A stretch of 64,000 bases of DNA, from contig OY997589.1 of the NCBI GenBank assembly GCA_963921825.1, positions 52,942,546 to 53,006,545 of the forward strand. Direction: 5' to 3'. Positions 44,251 through 54,352 of this stretch are shown in pieces. The DNA is from Erodium maritimum. Its lineage: Eukaryota; Streptophyta; Magnoliopsida; Geraniales; Geraniaceae. Under the pieces are notes generated by a model. The model had not been told where the DNA came from. It searched no databases and was given only the letters and a program-made list of their open reading frames with translations. A program made the translations under genes and the position numbers. The number at the start of each line of letters is the position of its first letter. The first letter of the stretch is position 1.

Positions 44251-46375
44251 GGTTTAATTACCTTTTGTACCCCTTTTCTATTAGTAACATACCTTTTGTA
44301 CCTTTGCGTTTTGTAACGTTCAATAACAGTCCCTCCATTTTGGTAACTGTCATTTAGTACCTTTTATGAATTGGTCACAAATCATTTAATACAAAACATT
44401 TAATATACCTTATAAATTGGCCACAGATCATTAAAATGGCGTAAAATTGACTAGAAAATTTTACAAAGAACGTTACTAATACATTAGGATACTCTAACAA
44501 CACTAAAACACGAGAAACAAGAGTCCGAACCAAACACAAGATTTTTCTCTCTTGACTTGAGAGCTTCCCTAGCCCTAGCTTTCCCTTGCCACTATGGAGC
44601 TTCCTTCTGCCGCCGCTGTTGCTGCGCTGCTTGGGGTTGTCGGTTTTGTCGTCCCCATGTTCGCATGTTCCATCCAGTTGATCTCCTCGTAGATCACACC
44701 TGGTGCAAGGTTCAATTACTGATGGGAGTGGCTGGCTATGCCACAGCCCTCGGCGCCTCTTTCCCTTCCCGTCCCTCTTGTGGTTTCGTCGAACCCTCTT
44801 ACCTTCCCGTCGGTGCCGCCTGGCCTCTTTGCTCCGGGTGGTCTGCAGACCCCACCACCACCCTCTTCTCCCTTCCCAGATGTCTTGGACCTGCCTCCTC
44901 TGCCCGTGGCCTCAGCGGACTCGGCTTCAGATTCTTTGGGATCGATGGGGTCCTCTATTCCAAGAGTATCGCCCCCACCCCCCCCATGTTGCGGCTATCT
45001 ATCAGCAGCATTGGAAGCGTCGGCGTTGGGAGCGGCGAATCTCAGTGGCTTATGCTCCAAGCTACATGTCCTCTCCGCGTGGGCCGAACCCTAACCCACC
45101 TCTCAAGGCTCACCACCATCATCACCACGACCTTGCTCTAGTGCCTGGGAGGTCTGACATCGGGCCTAGGGTTCCGCCTTCTGCTCCAAGCAACGAGCCC
45201 CCTCCTTGCCTGAACCGAGGTCCATCGATCAGGGCCCACCACGACCTTGCTCCGGTGCTTTAGATGCCTGCCGCCCGATCTAGGGTTTCGTCACCACCAC
45301 TGCGGCTACGATTTCTGTCTCCTCGCCTTCCGGTGGGTGTGATTAGAGACGTCACAGCTGCCGGGGACAAGGGGCGTCGTCGGTATAAACCCAAGCATAC
45401 CCTGGCTGGGCCGCTCTCTACAATCCCTCCGTCTTTGTGTTCGATTCCGGAGGGAGGTTTTCTCTCGGATCGTCTTCTCCGGTACTGCCTGCTACACCGA
45501 AGAGGGGGAGGGCTTTGCGTCGCCCTGGGGTACTTTCTTCCCCAAGTAATGGTCTTTTGGCCTTACCTCCCGCAAACTCTAGCCCGACGACTCCTCCACC
45601 CGACCTCCCACCCTCTCTCATCGGCCAGTACCTTGCTTTGGCCCTATGCGTTGGCCGCGAGGACTCTGGGTTGTAGTAACCGTCGGGGTTGCCCCAACCC
45701 TACCTAGGGTTTCTTCCCCGACCCTACCTAGGGTTTCTTCAGCCTCACAAATGGATCCCGACCTGTTTCGACCCCTAAACTTACATGAAACCAGGTTGTT
45801 ATTCCTACTGTCGAGGCCTCAGATCCTCCACTTCAGCGAGAGCCGGCGAAAGGGAAGGCCCCTGCACCTGCGGACGCCGGGGTAAGCCAGGGTACTCTGA
45901 AACGGGCGGCAGCTGGGGTCCCCCGGGAGGATCGATTTAGGGCTGGGAAGCAACCCCGCCAGGAGGAATAAGTAGTACTACATGCTTCAGAGACTGGACC
46001 TGGGAAAGGTCCTTGTACGATGCGCTTCCTCCCCTCATCACCATTACCGTCGAGGTCCCTCAGGATCTCCGGTACCTCCATCCCCCTATCCATATTCTAC
46101 CTTTGCCCACGAGGCATCACAAAACCGCTTGGGTCGGTTATCTACTTTTGCCCATGAGGCCTCACAAAACCGCTTGTGTCGGTTATGATATTAAAAGGCT
46201 CAGAGAATCGTTGTTCGTCTATTCGGACCTTCTCTCAATGCTCGGGGAGCCTGTTCCTTGACACATGCTAATGTAATCAGTTTCGATTTTTTATAATATT
46301 GTACATTTCGCTAAAAAAATATCAGGATACTAAAAGACCGTTACCAATAAAAAAAGTACTAAAAATAATTAACCC
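44251..46375. mobile_element. Mutator-like miniature element with nested retrosequence
   Basis: The perfect 9-bp duplication AATTATTTA (44242-44250 and 46376-46384) flanks inverted ends: GGTTTAATTACCTTTTGTAC on the left, and on the right the complement of GGGTTAATTATTTTTAGTAC. A 9-bp duplication is the Mutator-superfamily signature. About 290 bp belong to the miniature element itself (44251-44493 and 46324-46375). The remainder is a later insertion. No transposase is encoded. Confidence 0.8.
44494..46323 (+). mobile_element. GC-rich retrosequence inside the miniature element
   Basis: The sequence AGGATACT occurs immediately before (44486-44493) and after (46324-46331), consistent with a target duplication. 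The insert is GC-rich with Pro- and Ser-rich open frames and no recognised domain. It ends with TACATTTCGCTAAAAAAATATC, a LINE-like 3' end. The motif DALPPLITITVEVPQDLRY is shared with 23102-24110. Near 45690-45740 a 22-bp unit containing CCCTACCTAGGGTTTCTTC is present twice. It is probably a non-autonomous non-LTR element, family not recognised. Confidence 0.55.
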
Positions 46376-46384
46376 AATTATTTA

Positions 46385-47338
46385 GGGTGCTTTTGTTGAA
46401 TAGCCTCCGCCCTTAATTTTCTTTGCGCACTAGCCTCCTCTTTTTCTTCTCTCTCCTGAATCTATCTGAAACCTCTGAAATGTCTGGTTTACCCCTCACG
46501 GAAACACTCCCATTTTCTTCCATTTACTGTCTAAACTCAAAAGCCATGAAATGTTTGTTTTACCCCTTAGTAAAAAACTCTTCTTTCTTTCCCTCTCTTC
46601 CTTCCTTCCTCTCCACTGTTCAGAGTCCCTCTTACACGCGAGTGGCTCCCTCGCAACACACACAACTCTTCAATTTCTTCCTCAACCGTGTCACAGTCAC
46701 TCACTCAATCCTTCCTTCCTCTCTTCTCTTCTCCCCGATCGGCATTTCCTCGAGCTCTCCACCGTCACTCGATCATTCTCCATCCTCTCCTTCTGCTGCG
46801 AGGTATGTTTTTCTCCCTTCCACTCGATATGTTGGGGTTTTAGGGTGTAAGATGTTAGATTTAGTTGTTCAATTCACTGCATTGCATTGATTTGAGGGTT
46901 ATGTTGGAGGGAATCGAGCATGCATCACCAAGTATTTACACTCGGTGGGTCGCCCGACCTGATTTCCCGAAATCCATCTCTGGTAGTTCGAAACCCTATT
47001 CTACCCGCCAGGCCAGATTTCCCCAAATCAGGTAGTTCTAAACCCTACCAAAAAGTTCTCGGCCTACACCATATATGGCCGACCTAGACCGTCGGGCAGT
47101 CGCCCGGATAAACTATGGTCTCGGCCGACCAAATTTATGTGTTCAAGACAAAATGTCTCGGCTGGAATACACTAGCAGCCCGGATAAACTATGGTCTCGG
47201 CCGAGCAACTTTATGTATTCAAGACAACTTTTCCTGTTAAGTTGGTCTCGACCAAATGTTTTCCCTTGTTTTTTTTCCTGATAACAACATTCTCTCTATC
47301 TCTCTCTAACCAAACCCAACCAAGGCATTCAACTTCAA
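46385..47338 (+). promoter_or_regulatory. Putative promoter, 5' UTR and leader intron of the Ulp1-type gene
   Basis: From about 46580 to 46800 the plus strand is strongly pyrimidine-rich (TTCCTTCCTTCCTC, CTCTCTTCTC), as in plant 5' UTRs. A good 5' splice site, GCGAGGTATGT, lies near 46800. A CT-rich stretch at about 47290-47320 precedes the presumed start codon at 47339. This fits a 5' UTR exon plus a leader intron, but no TATA box was identified and the assignment is inference. Confidence 0.4.
47103..47204 (+). repeat. 76-bp direct repeat upstream of the Ulp1-type gene
   Basis: CCCGGATAAACTATGGTCTC occurs at 47103 and again at 47179, with the following TTTATGT and TTCAAGACAA also repeated. 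The two units are offset by 76 bp. Confidence 0.8.
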
Positions 47339-48253
47339 ATGGAAATGGGACCGGATCAATCACAACAACTCCCCGCTATTGGAAGGATGTCTGAACATGA
47401 GGAACATGAACATGAAAATGCCGCCCTAGTTCCAATTAATCCAAGTGCTTGCAGCGCACCACCCCCACCTCCAGCTACTATTCCTCGACTGACCCCTATT
47501 GTGTCGGAAGAAGATGTCTACGAATGCAAGATGTCTAATAAGATGTCTACGCTTGCTGGCGGAAATTCAAAAATTACTGGATTTCCACCCGACTACTCTG
47601 AGGAGACTTGAATCAGGACCGTTTGGTGCTTTGCTAAAAGCTGGTCTCACAATCCCACATTCAAACCAGGTAGTGTGGTCACTTGTTGTTCGATCCTGCA
47701 TCTTCAGAAGAAAATCAGAAGCATGGTTTGTAGTAAACAGGGTTCCGATTCGTTTCTCCCTGAAGGAATATGCCATCATAACAGGGTTGAATTGCACGTT
47801 ACCTCCTGATGTGAAAGGGTGTGCGGCGACAAAAGCCCAACTTGCTACCACCATCTTTCGCGACAAATACTTCCCTAAGATAAATGGTGTTGTTAAAGAA
47901 GAAGACGTGGTAGCTAAATTCAACAAGATGCCTGCTGAGTTCAAGTTGAAGAAGGAGCAGAATGATAGGGAGAAGCCCAAGAAGAAGACCAAAGTGAACC
48001 AAGGATTCGTCAAAATGGCGAATATATATTTCCTCTGCCGAGCCTTGATGCCAAATAACAAAAAAAAAACTTGGAGTCCCGGATTGGTGGATGGGGTTGG
48101 TTGACGATCGCGACATGTTTAATTGTGATGAAACAAATAAATTCAAAGGACATTGGAATTAAAGCAGGATTGGCTCGTCGGGAAAGGCAGCAAACCCGTG
48201 GCCCGTCCTACAACGCCACATACACATTTTCATGTTACTTCCTGGCGTTAATG
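47339..48253 (+). pseudogene. Exon with N-terminal region and DUF1985 domain
   Basis: The first frame (47339-47611) starts MEMGPDQSQQLPAIG and has a Pro-rich stretch. The DUF1985 part reads in a second frame from about 47500, with ESGPFGALLKAG, RFSLKEYAIITGLNC and a Lys-rich segment. After an A-run near 48060-48069 the domain continues in other frames (LVDDRDMFN near 48100, then YNATYTFSCYFLALM to 48253). At least two frame changes are therefore present. The end at 48253 is set by a canonical GTAAGC donor. Confidence 0.75.
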
Positions 48254-48338
48254 GTAAGCAACTTGAGTTTTTTTACTGATGCTTATATATGATTTTTTTT
48301 AATTTCTTTATATGTAACTGACTATGACGTGCATGCAG
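48254..48338 (+). other. Intron 1 of the Ulp1-type gene
   Basis: The donor ATG/GTAAGC and acceptor GCATGCAG/ATACTG bound an 85-bp T-rich intron. The last DUF1985 exon follows in the frame that ends at 48253 (FLALM, then ILALECLPALADKYG). Confidence 0.75.
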
Positions 48339-48450
48339 ATACTGGCATTAGAATGTTTGCCTGCACTGGCGGATAAATATGGGATTCGAGACAATGCCAA
48401 CGAACCTTTACCCCGTATTTCACGTTGGTCAAAGAAACCGGGATCGAAGG
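48339..48450 (+). pseudogene. Exon, end of DUF1985, left part
   Basis: It encodes ILALECLPALADKYG and PRISRWSKKPGSK, matching the typical DUF1985 end (PRI..W). It is cut by the Gypsy insertion after the target sequence GAAGG (48446-48450). The exon continues at 58474 in the same frame (SPSFEAIEAEIMNQQ) up to a GTTAGC donor at 58521. Confidence 0.8.
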
Positions 48451-51400
48451 TGTAATATCAACTCCCGGTTAACGCCAATCAAATCTGCGAAAAACAGGAA
48501 AATTTAAAAAATTTCAGCAGACACTTGATGGAACCTAAATTTGACCCCGAGGGTCATACCAGACTTAAGTTGACTGCGATATTGACCAAAGTGAGTTCCG
48601 GGGGACTCAGGGCAACTTTCTGATCAATTTGGGAAATGTTGACTTTTCGTTGGAAAAGTCAACCGAGCGCCGTTTTGGTCCATTCGAGGACCGTTTGGGA
48701 CCCAAAAAGCTTATCCGTCGTCACATCGGTCTTAGTTGAGCCATTTCCTTGTAGCCCGTGAAGTTTCGTAATTTCTTGGAAAAAGTGCCCGTTCGGGGCC
48801 CGAAACGTCCGAATTTCGCGAATCTGATTGAAAAATATCTAGAAGATATTTTCTAAAAAGGGATGGGACCCACTTGCCACATGTCACCAATGTGGTGGTG
48901 TTAGATTTGTTGGACAAAACAAGACATGACTACTTGAGGGTTAGTTTGCATTTTAAGTATTATTTTATTACTTTTTGAAACAAAACAAAATGGAAGCAAT
49001 AAGGGGTGTTCGGCGATTTCAATCAAAAAAGACAAAAAGAGGTGTTTTTAGAGAGAGAAAAGAAGAGAGAAGGAAGAGAGAAAAAGAGAAGAGGTTGGGG
49101 AAGTTGTGACGTTTCTCGTTCATCTAGCCGTTGGATCGTCTCAAAGATAGAAGAATCGAGTTCACACCGTCATTCTCTACGGTGAGCATCTAACCGATTT
49201 TCGTTTTAGTACGTTTGAAATTTAGGCTTTGAGTTTAAACGGTTTGATTAAGGTTGGGTTTTGTTTAAGATTGGTTTAAAGATGAATGGTTGAGGTTTGA
49301 GGTTCGTTAGGAACGTTTTGGGGCGAAAAGGAAATTTTCCTATTGTGGCCGTGTGGGGCCCACATGCTCGGGTATCGGGTTTTCGTGTTCGGGTGGTTTA
49401 GAACGTTCCCCAAGTAATTAATCTACAACCGGATCAAAATTTGGAATTAAATTGTGAAAGTTGTAATTGACGGGTTTAGAAACTTTAAACGCTAATTAAA
49501 TGACTCGGAAGTCGGAATTCGATTCCGTCGAGTGCCTAGGAACCCTTGAATTATTCTAAGACCGTAGAAACGAAAACGGGAATTTTCAGAGCCCCGGTAG
49601 GGCGTTTCCAAAACCCGGGCAGATTCGCCATGTCGGGCGAATCGGGCCTTTCCGGGTCCAATATCGATAGTGTCGAGTAATTGGGAAGTTTGGCAGTGAT
49701 CGACATTGTCGGGGTTACATTCGGGCGTCGAGTTTATTGAATTTCAGTTTTTTCCTGCGAGTTTAAAAGTACCTTAAAATTGTGTTCTTTTAGATCGTGC
49801 TGCAGACCGAGGGAAAGGAACGCTAGGCGAGTGACCGAGATCACGCCAGGGCTTGTTGGTTAGCTTTTGGAGAACACGCACGAGATAGGGAAAAGTAGCC
49901 GGATCTCGGCCCTGACTAGGGAAAGTTAACAGTAGAATTGCATGTGACACCGGGGTGTCGTGGGTTAAGTAGGTTCATCGAATATTAGAAAGGCATGATA
50001 CGGGAACGTATCGAATATTAGAAAAACATGTGGCGCTTAGTAGTGTCGTAGGAGCATAGAACTTATCGATGTTAGAATTACTGGAGGCATATGACCATGC
50101 CCGGAGGTTGATTGTGAAACTGTTGATATTAGGACTGTTGGAGGCATTGGTTATGCCGGAGGTTGAATGTGTATTTTTGTGTCTTGGGTGGCCATGAGAG
50201 CCCGTGTTTTACTGTTGGTGTCTTGGGTGGCCATGAGTGCCCATGGGGTTGTTGAACCCGTGTCTTTACTGTTGGTGTGTCTTGGGTGGCCATGAGTGCC
50301 CGTGGGGTTGTTGAACCCGTGTCTTTACTGTTGGTGTGTCTTGGGAGGCCGTGAGTGCCTGTGGGGTTGTTGAGCCCGTGAGTTACTATTGGTGTGTCTT
50401 GGGAGGCCGTAAGTGCCCGTGGGGTTGTTGAGCCCGTGAGTTACTGTTGGTGTGTCTTGGGAGGCCGTGAGTGCCCGTGGGGTTGTTGAGTCCGTGTTTT
50501 ACTGTTGGTGTCTTGGGTGGCCATGAGTGCCTATGAGTGTTGAACCTGTGTTGTTGCTGGTTGTTGAACTTGCTTGTGATTGTGATTGTGGTTACCTGAG
50601 TGAGAGAGTTTACTGAGACAGGTCGAACGTCTGGCCTGAGTGGTTCGGCAAAGCGCGTGAGTGAGGGAGGTTACTGAGACAGGTCGACCGCCTGGCCTGA
50701 GTGGTTCGGCAAAGAGCGTGAGTGAGACAGGTCGACCGCCTGTCCTGAGTGGTTCGACAAAGCGCGTGAGTGAGGGAGGTTACTGAGACAAGTTGACCGC
50801 CTGGCCTGAGTGGGTCGGTAAAGCGCGTGAGTGAGACAGGTCGACCGCCTGGCCTGAGTGGTTCGGCAAAGCACGTGAGTGAGGGAGGTTACTGAGCATC
50901 TGGCGTGCGATCCTCTGTGATCTTGTTTGGTGTGCGATCCTTTGTGATCTTGGGTGTTGCGTGGTTTTTGTCGTGTCTTTGGAGGAGGTCGTCAATCGTT
51001 GAGTCGGGTCTACTTTACGTGTTCGAGTGTTGAGTCAGTTGAGGAAAGTAACTGTGGGTGTGTGTCAGTCGGAGTACTTGAGTTGGGGATAGCGATCCCC
51101 GGTGTTGAGTTTGTTGTTGGTGTTACCGGCATTGTCTTCTAATTATGCCGTAGTCAGTCTGTTATTTGTGGTGGTGAGCGAACGCTCACCCCTAGCTGCT
51201 TTTCCTACAGGTACTGATCACAGGACGGACTAGGTGAGCTCTCCAAGCTTGTGGAGCTAGGAGCGGAGTCCGGGTTTTATCTTTTGAGTCTAGTGACGGA
51301 TACTTTGTACCTTGTCCATTTGTTGGGACGTTTTTGAGTTGTAAATATTATTTTGATTAACTAAATGGAGATTTCAAAGTGTTTATTCAAAACAGGTTTC

Positions 51401-51463
51401 AAATGTTTTATGATTTTAAATGTTCGCGTCCCGAGTTCGGTTTACTGAAATTGGGGCGTGACA
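48451..51463 (+). repeat. 5' LTR of the gene-interrupting Gypsy element
   Basis: It begins TGTAATATCAACTCCC, ends GGGGCGTGACA and is 3013 bp long. It contains the CTTGGGTGGCCATGAG array (about 50188-50545), the roughly 60-bp GACAGGTCGACCGCCTGGCC array (about 50595-50890) and the hairpin at 51173-51190. Confidence 0.92.
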
Positions 51464-51466
51464 GCT

Positions 51467-51478
51467 TGGTATCAGAGC
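51467..51478 (+). other. Primer-binding site, initiator-Met tRNA type
   Basis: TGGTATCAGAGC lies three bases inside the 5' LTR end. Confidence 0.92.
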
Positions 51479-53060
51479 TCGAGGTTTCACACCTCGGACT
51501 GTCCGTCAATTAGGTGGGGAGAATCGATTCAGTAAAGTCCCGTCGTGCGTTGGGTGCGCAGGCCGGAACCGTGTATAGACCCGTTGTGTTGTGAGTCCTG
51601 TTTGTGTTGGTGTGTATGTGTAGTACGGGGTTACTGGCATGCTGTTTGTGCGTTGCTGCGTGAAACATTTTTAAACTGTCGCGACTCGACTCAAGTGCGC
51701 CCCTGTAGTCGAGCGTGACGGTGTTGATATCAAGTTGGTACAATGTAGTTCGGGGACGCCTGGCCCGGTTGTAACTACCTGATGTCAAGAAATAAGGTTT
51801 TAAAAAATCTGATTGGCCCTGTGGGCGTGCTTTGAAATTGATTGGCCCTGTGGGCGTGTTCTGATTTTGATTGGCCATGTGGGCGTGTGTGACTTTGGTT
51901 GGCCCGGTGGGAGTGTGTTGTTGTTGGTTGGCCGTGTTGGCTTGTGGTTGACGTTGGGTGAGTGGTGTTTCGGTCCTGAATTGTTATAAGTGTGGCGTTG
52001 GTTTGGTGGTTAAATGTTTGCGACGCACAAGTGTGCAGGTCGCCAAGAGATGGGTAGGATACGAGTACCCTAGGGTAGCCATGACGGGCAGTTAAGTGCG
52101 AAGTCGTCGTAGCTACGGGACGGACCTTGAACCAGCCCGATAGGAAACCGGAATGGGGCACGGCACATATGGCCTGCCGGCCCGGAATGGGGCACGGCCC
52201 ATATGGCCTGCCGGCCCGGAAGGGGGCACGACCCATCTGGCGTGCCGGCCCGGTAGGTGGCACGGCCCGGCCCACTTGCCGGCCTGGTCCAGTCAGCTAC
52301 TTTCAAAAAAAAATATATCTTTGTTTGTTTCGTTGTGCAGTTAGGTTTGTTGTTGCGTGGCTTGGTGCACGGGTGTGCGGTTTAATTGAGGTTTATATTA
52401 CTTGAGCGAGTACTTGAGGTGTTGATAGCGTGAGCAGTGTGACGTTTGGCATCAGGTTTTGAGGTAGTGGTTTGCCCTGGTTAGATCGGTAAGTCTTTAG
52501 TGCTTTACTAGTATGCCATAATCGAACGGGTGTCTGTGGAGGTGAGCATAACGCTCATCCCCTTTACTACTTTTCCCGCAAGGGACGAGTAGCGAACACT
52601 GGTTTGGTTGCGGAAAGTTATAAGTAAATGCATAGAGGACCGTGTCAGGGCTGCACTAGACCTTACAGGAGTGACTAATGGAGTGGGTGTTCGGTCTCCG
52701 ATTTGAGAGTCAGTTTTATTGAATACCGGGATGTCACACTCGTTTGTTCGTCGAGTTGTGCTTAGAGGTTGGGGCTGAGTGTAGAGCCGTTGAGTCCACC
52801 CCTGCGTCTGGACACGCTGGTTGGTGGTGGTGTGGTGCTGACTAGGGTCTGTCGTGCTTGCGTAGTTGGAGAAGCGAGCTGATACAGGAGGTTCGAGAGA
52901 GGGCTCAAGAGCCCTGATGCTGGATCGAGTCCTCACCCCGAGGATTCGGGTATGTTCGGTGTTTGTAAGCACGATAACGGTAGAGGAACGAAGTCTTAGA
53001 GAGACCGCGAGGTTCTGTGAGGTTCGGTAGCGACTGAACTGGTGCGAGTGTCCGTGGGAA
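51479..53060 (+). other. Leader and non-coding internal region
   Basis: It contains units with TTGGCCCTGTGGGCGTG (about 51800-51930) and GC-rich units with GCCGGCCCGG (about 52150-52280), the counterparts of 4370-4930. At about 52500-52600 a stretch resembles the hairpin region of the Gypsy LTRs (GGTGAGCATAACGCTCATCCC, then a CTTTTCCCGCA-like tract), suggesting an embedded LTR scrap. From there to 53060 nothing else is recognised, and gag is not recognisable. Confidence 0.6.
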
Positions 53061-54300
53061 GGATACTTACGGAATGACAACCTTTAACGTAATCTTGGGA
53101 ATGGATTGGCTAGCGAAGTGCCGAGCCAATACCGACTGTTACTGGCGACGAGCGATTTCAGGTGTTCTCGAATTCATAAGAGCTTTAAGTACATCTCTTC
53201 CTAACGAGACCTGGATGCGCGCCAGCGGCGATGGATGGGACTACTCGAGGAGTACGACTTTGAGCTACACTACCATCCGGGTAAGGCGAACGTGGTAGCC
53301 GACGCCCTGGGTAGGAAGTCGGTCCCGAGTCTTACTAGCATATCAGGCCGAGAGTGGGACATGATATGGGAACTGGGCACGCTCGGGTTGGAGCTAGAAG
53401 AGGTTACTGGCGGCGTGGACATGTACTTCTTGGTGACTCAGCCCACCCGGCTTGGCCGGGGGATAGAGGCATCAATCGGTAGATGTCGAGACGACGGAGA
53501 TCCAGGAGAGAGTTGCCGGCGACGTTGAAGCCGAGGGCTGGGATCGTCGTGCTAATTAGGAGTTATGGTATCATGGAGGTTTGTGGTGGAGCGGGATGCG
53601 GGGAGCGGTTGCGCAGTTAGTATTGAGGTGCCTCACTTGTCAAAAGGTGAGGGCCGAACAACAGCGTCCCACTGGATTATTGCAGCCACCACCGGTTGCA
53701 CAGTGGAAATGGGGGCACGTCACGATGGGTGTCGTGAGCGGTTGGCCGAGTTCGCCTACAACAACGGCTTTCAGGCTAGTACCATGATGGAACCGTTCGA
53801 AGCGTTGTTTGGTAGGCCGGGTCGATGGCCCGTGTGCTGGGCAGAAGTGAGGAATAAGAGTTTACTGGGTCTAGAACTGAACCGAGAGACAGCTGAGTCG
53901 GTCGTGCCGAAGCATGAGCAGTTGAAGACCGCGCAGGGTCAGCAGGAGCTATGCTGACAGACGGCGCCGACCTCTCGAGTCAACAGTTGGTGGTCATGTA
54001 TCCCTAGAGATGAGTCCGAAGGGAGGACTGATGCGTTTCAACCGCAGCGGAGGCGGGTTAGCCCCGCGGTGTATCGGGCCTTTCGAGGTCATGAGTGCGT
54101 CTTTGAGTGGGCGGATGTCGAGGTAACGGGTGATGTCTCGTATAAGGAGAAAGCAGTTTGGGAAATGGATCTGCGGGAGCAGGTCCCGCGCGGAATGGTT
54201 ATCCGCTTAGAACGGGTGTAGTGGCGGCACCACGAGACTGGGTCGACTCGGGAACGCAATGACGAGGTTCGCGCAAAGTGCCCCGATCTGTTCGACTCCT
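53061..54300 (+). pseudogene. Gypsy pol remnants
   Basis: In order: the end of the protease region (FNVILGMDWLAKCRA), the end of RNase H (EEYDFELHYHPGKANVVADA), the integrase zinc-finger region (MWWSGMRGAVAQLVLRCLT), integrase core pieces ([29 protein letters not shown]) and C-terminal scraps up to 54300. The fragments are short, heavily broken and represent only a small part of a normal pol. Fossil. Confidence 0.85.
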
Positions 54301-54340
54301 GAGGTGCGTTGTTCTAAATTTCGCGGACGAAATTCCTCTA

Positions 54341-54352
54341 AGGGGGGTAGAT
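54341..54352 (+). other. Polypurine tract
   Basis: AGGGGGGTAGAT directly precedes the 3' LTR, as in the other Gypsy elements. Confidence 0.85.

Noticed and set aside
45690-45740. Telomere-like CCCTA/TAGGG motifs
   Set aside because: Only two 22-bp units of CCCTACCTAGGGTTTCTTC; not the plant telomere repeat TTTAGGG in array.
51160-51225. Possible 3' splice site TTTTCCTACAG after the LTR hairpin, suggesting a leader intron
   Set aside because: No matching donor with family-wide support was identified. It is kept only as a remark in the hairpin finding.
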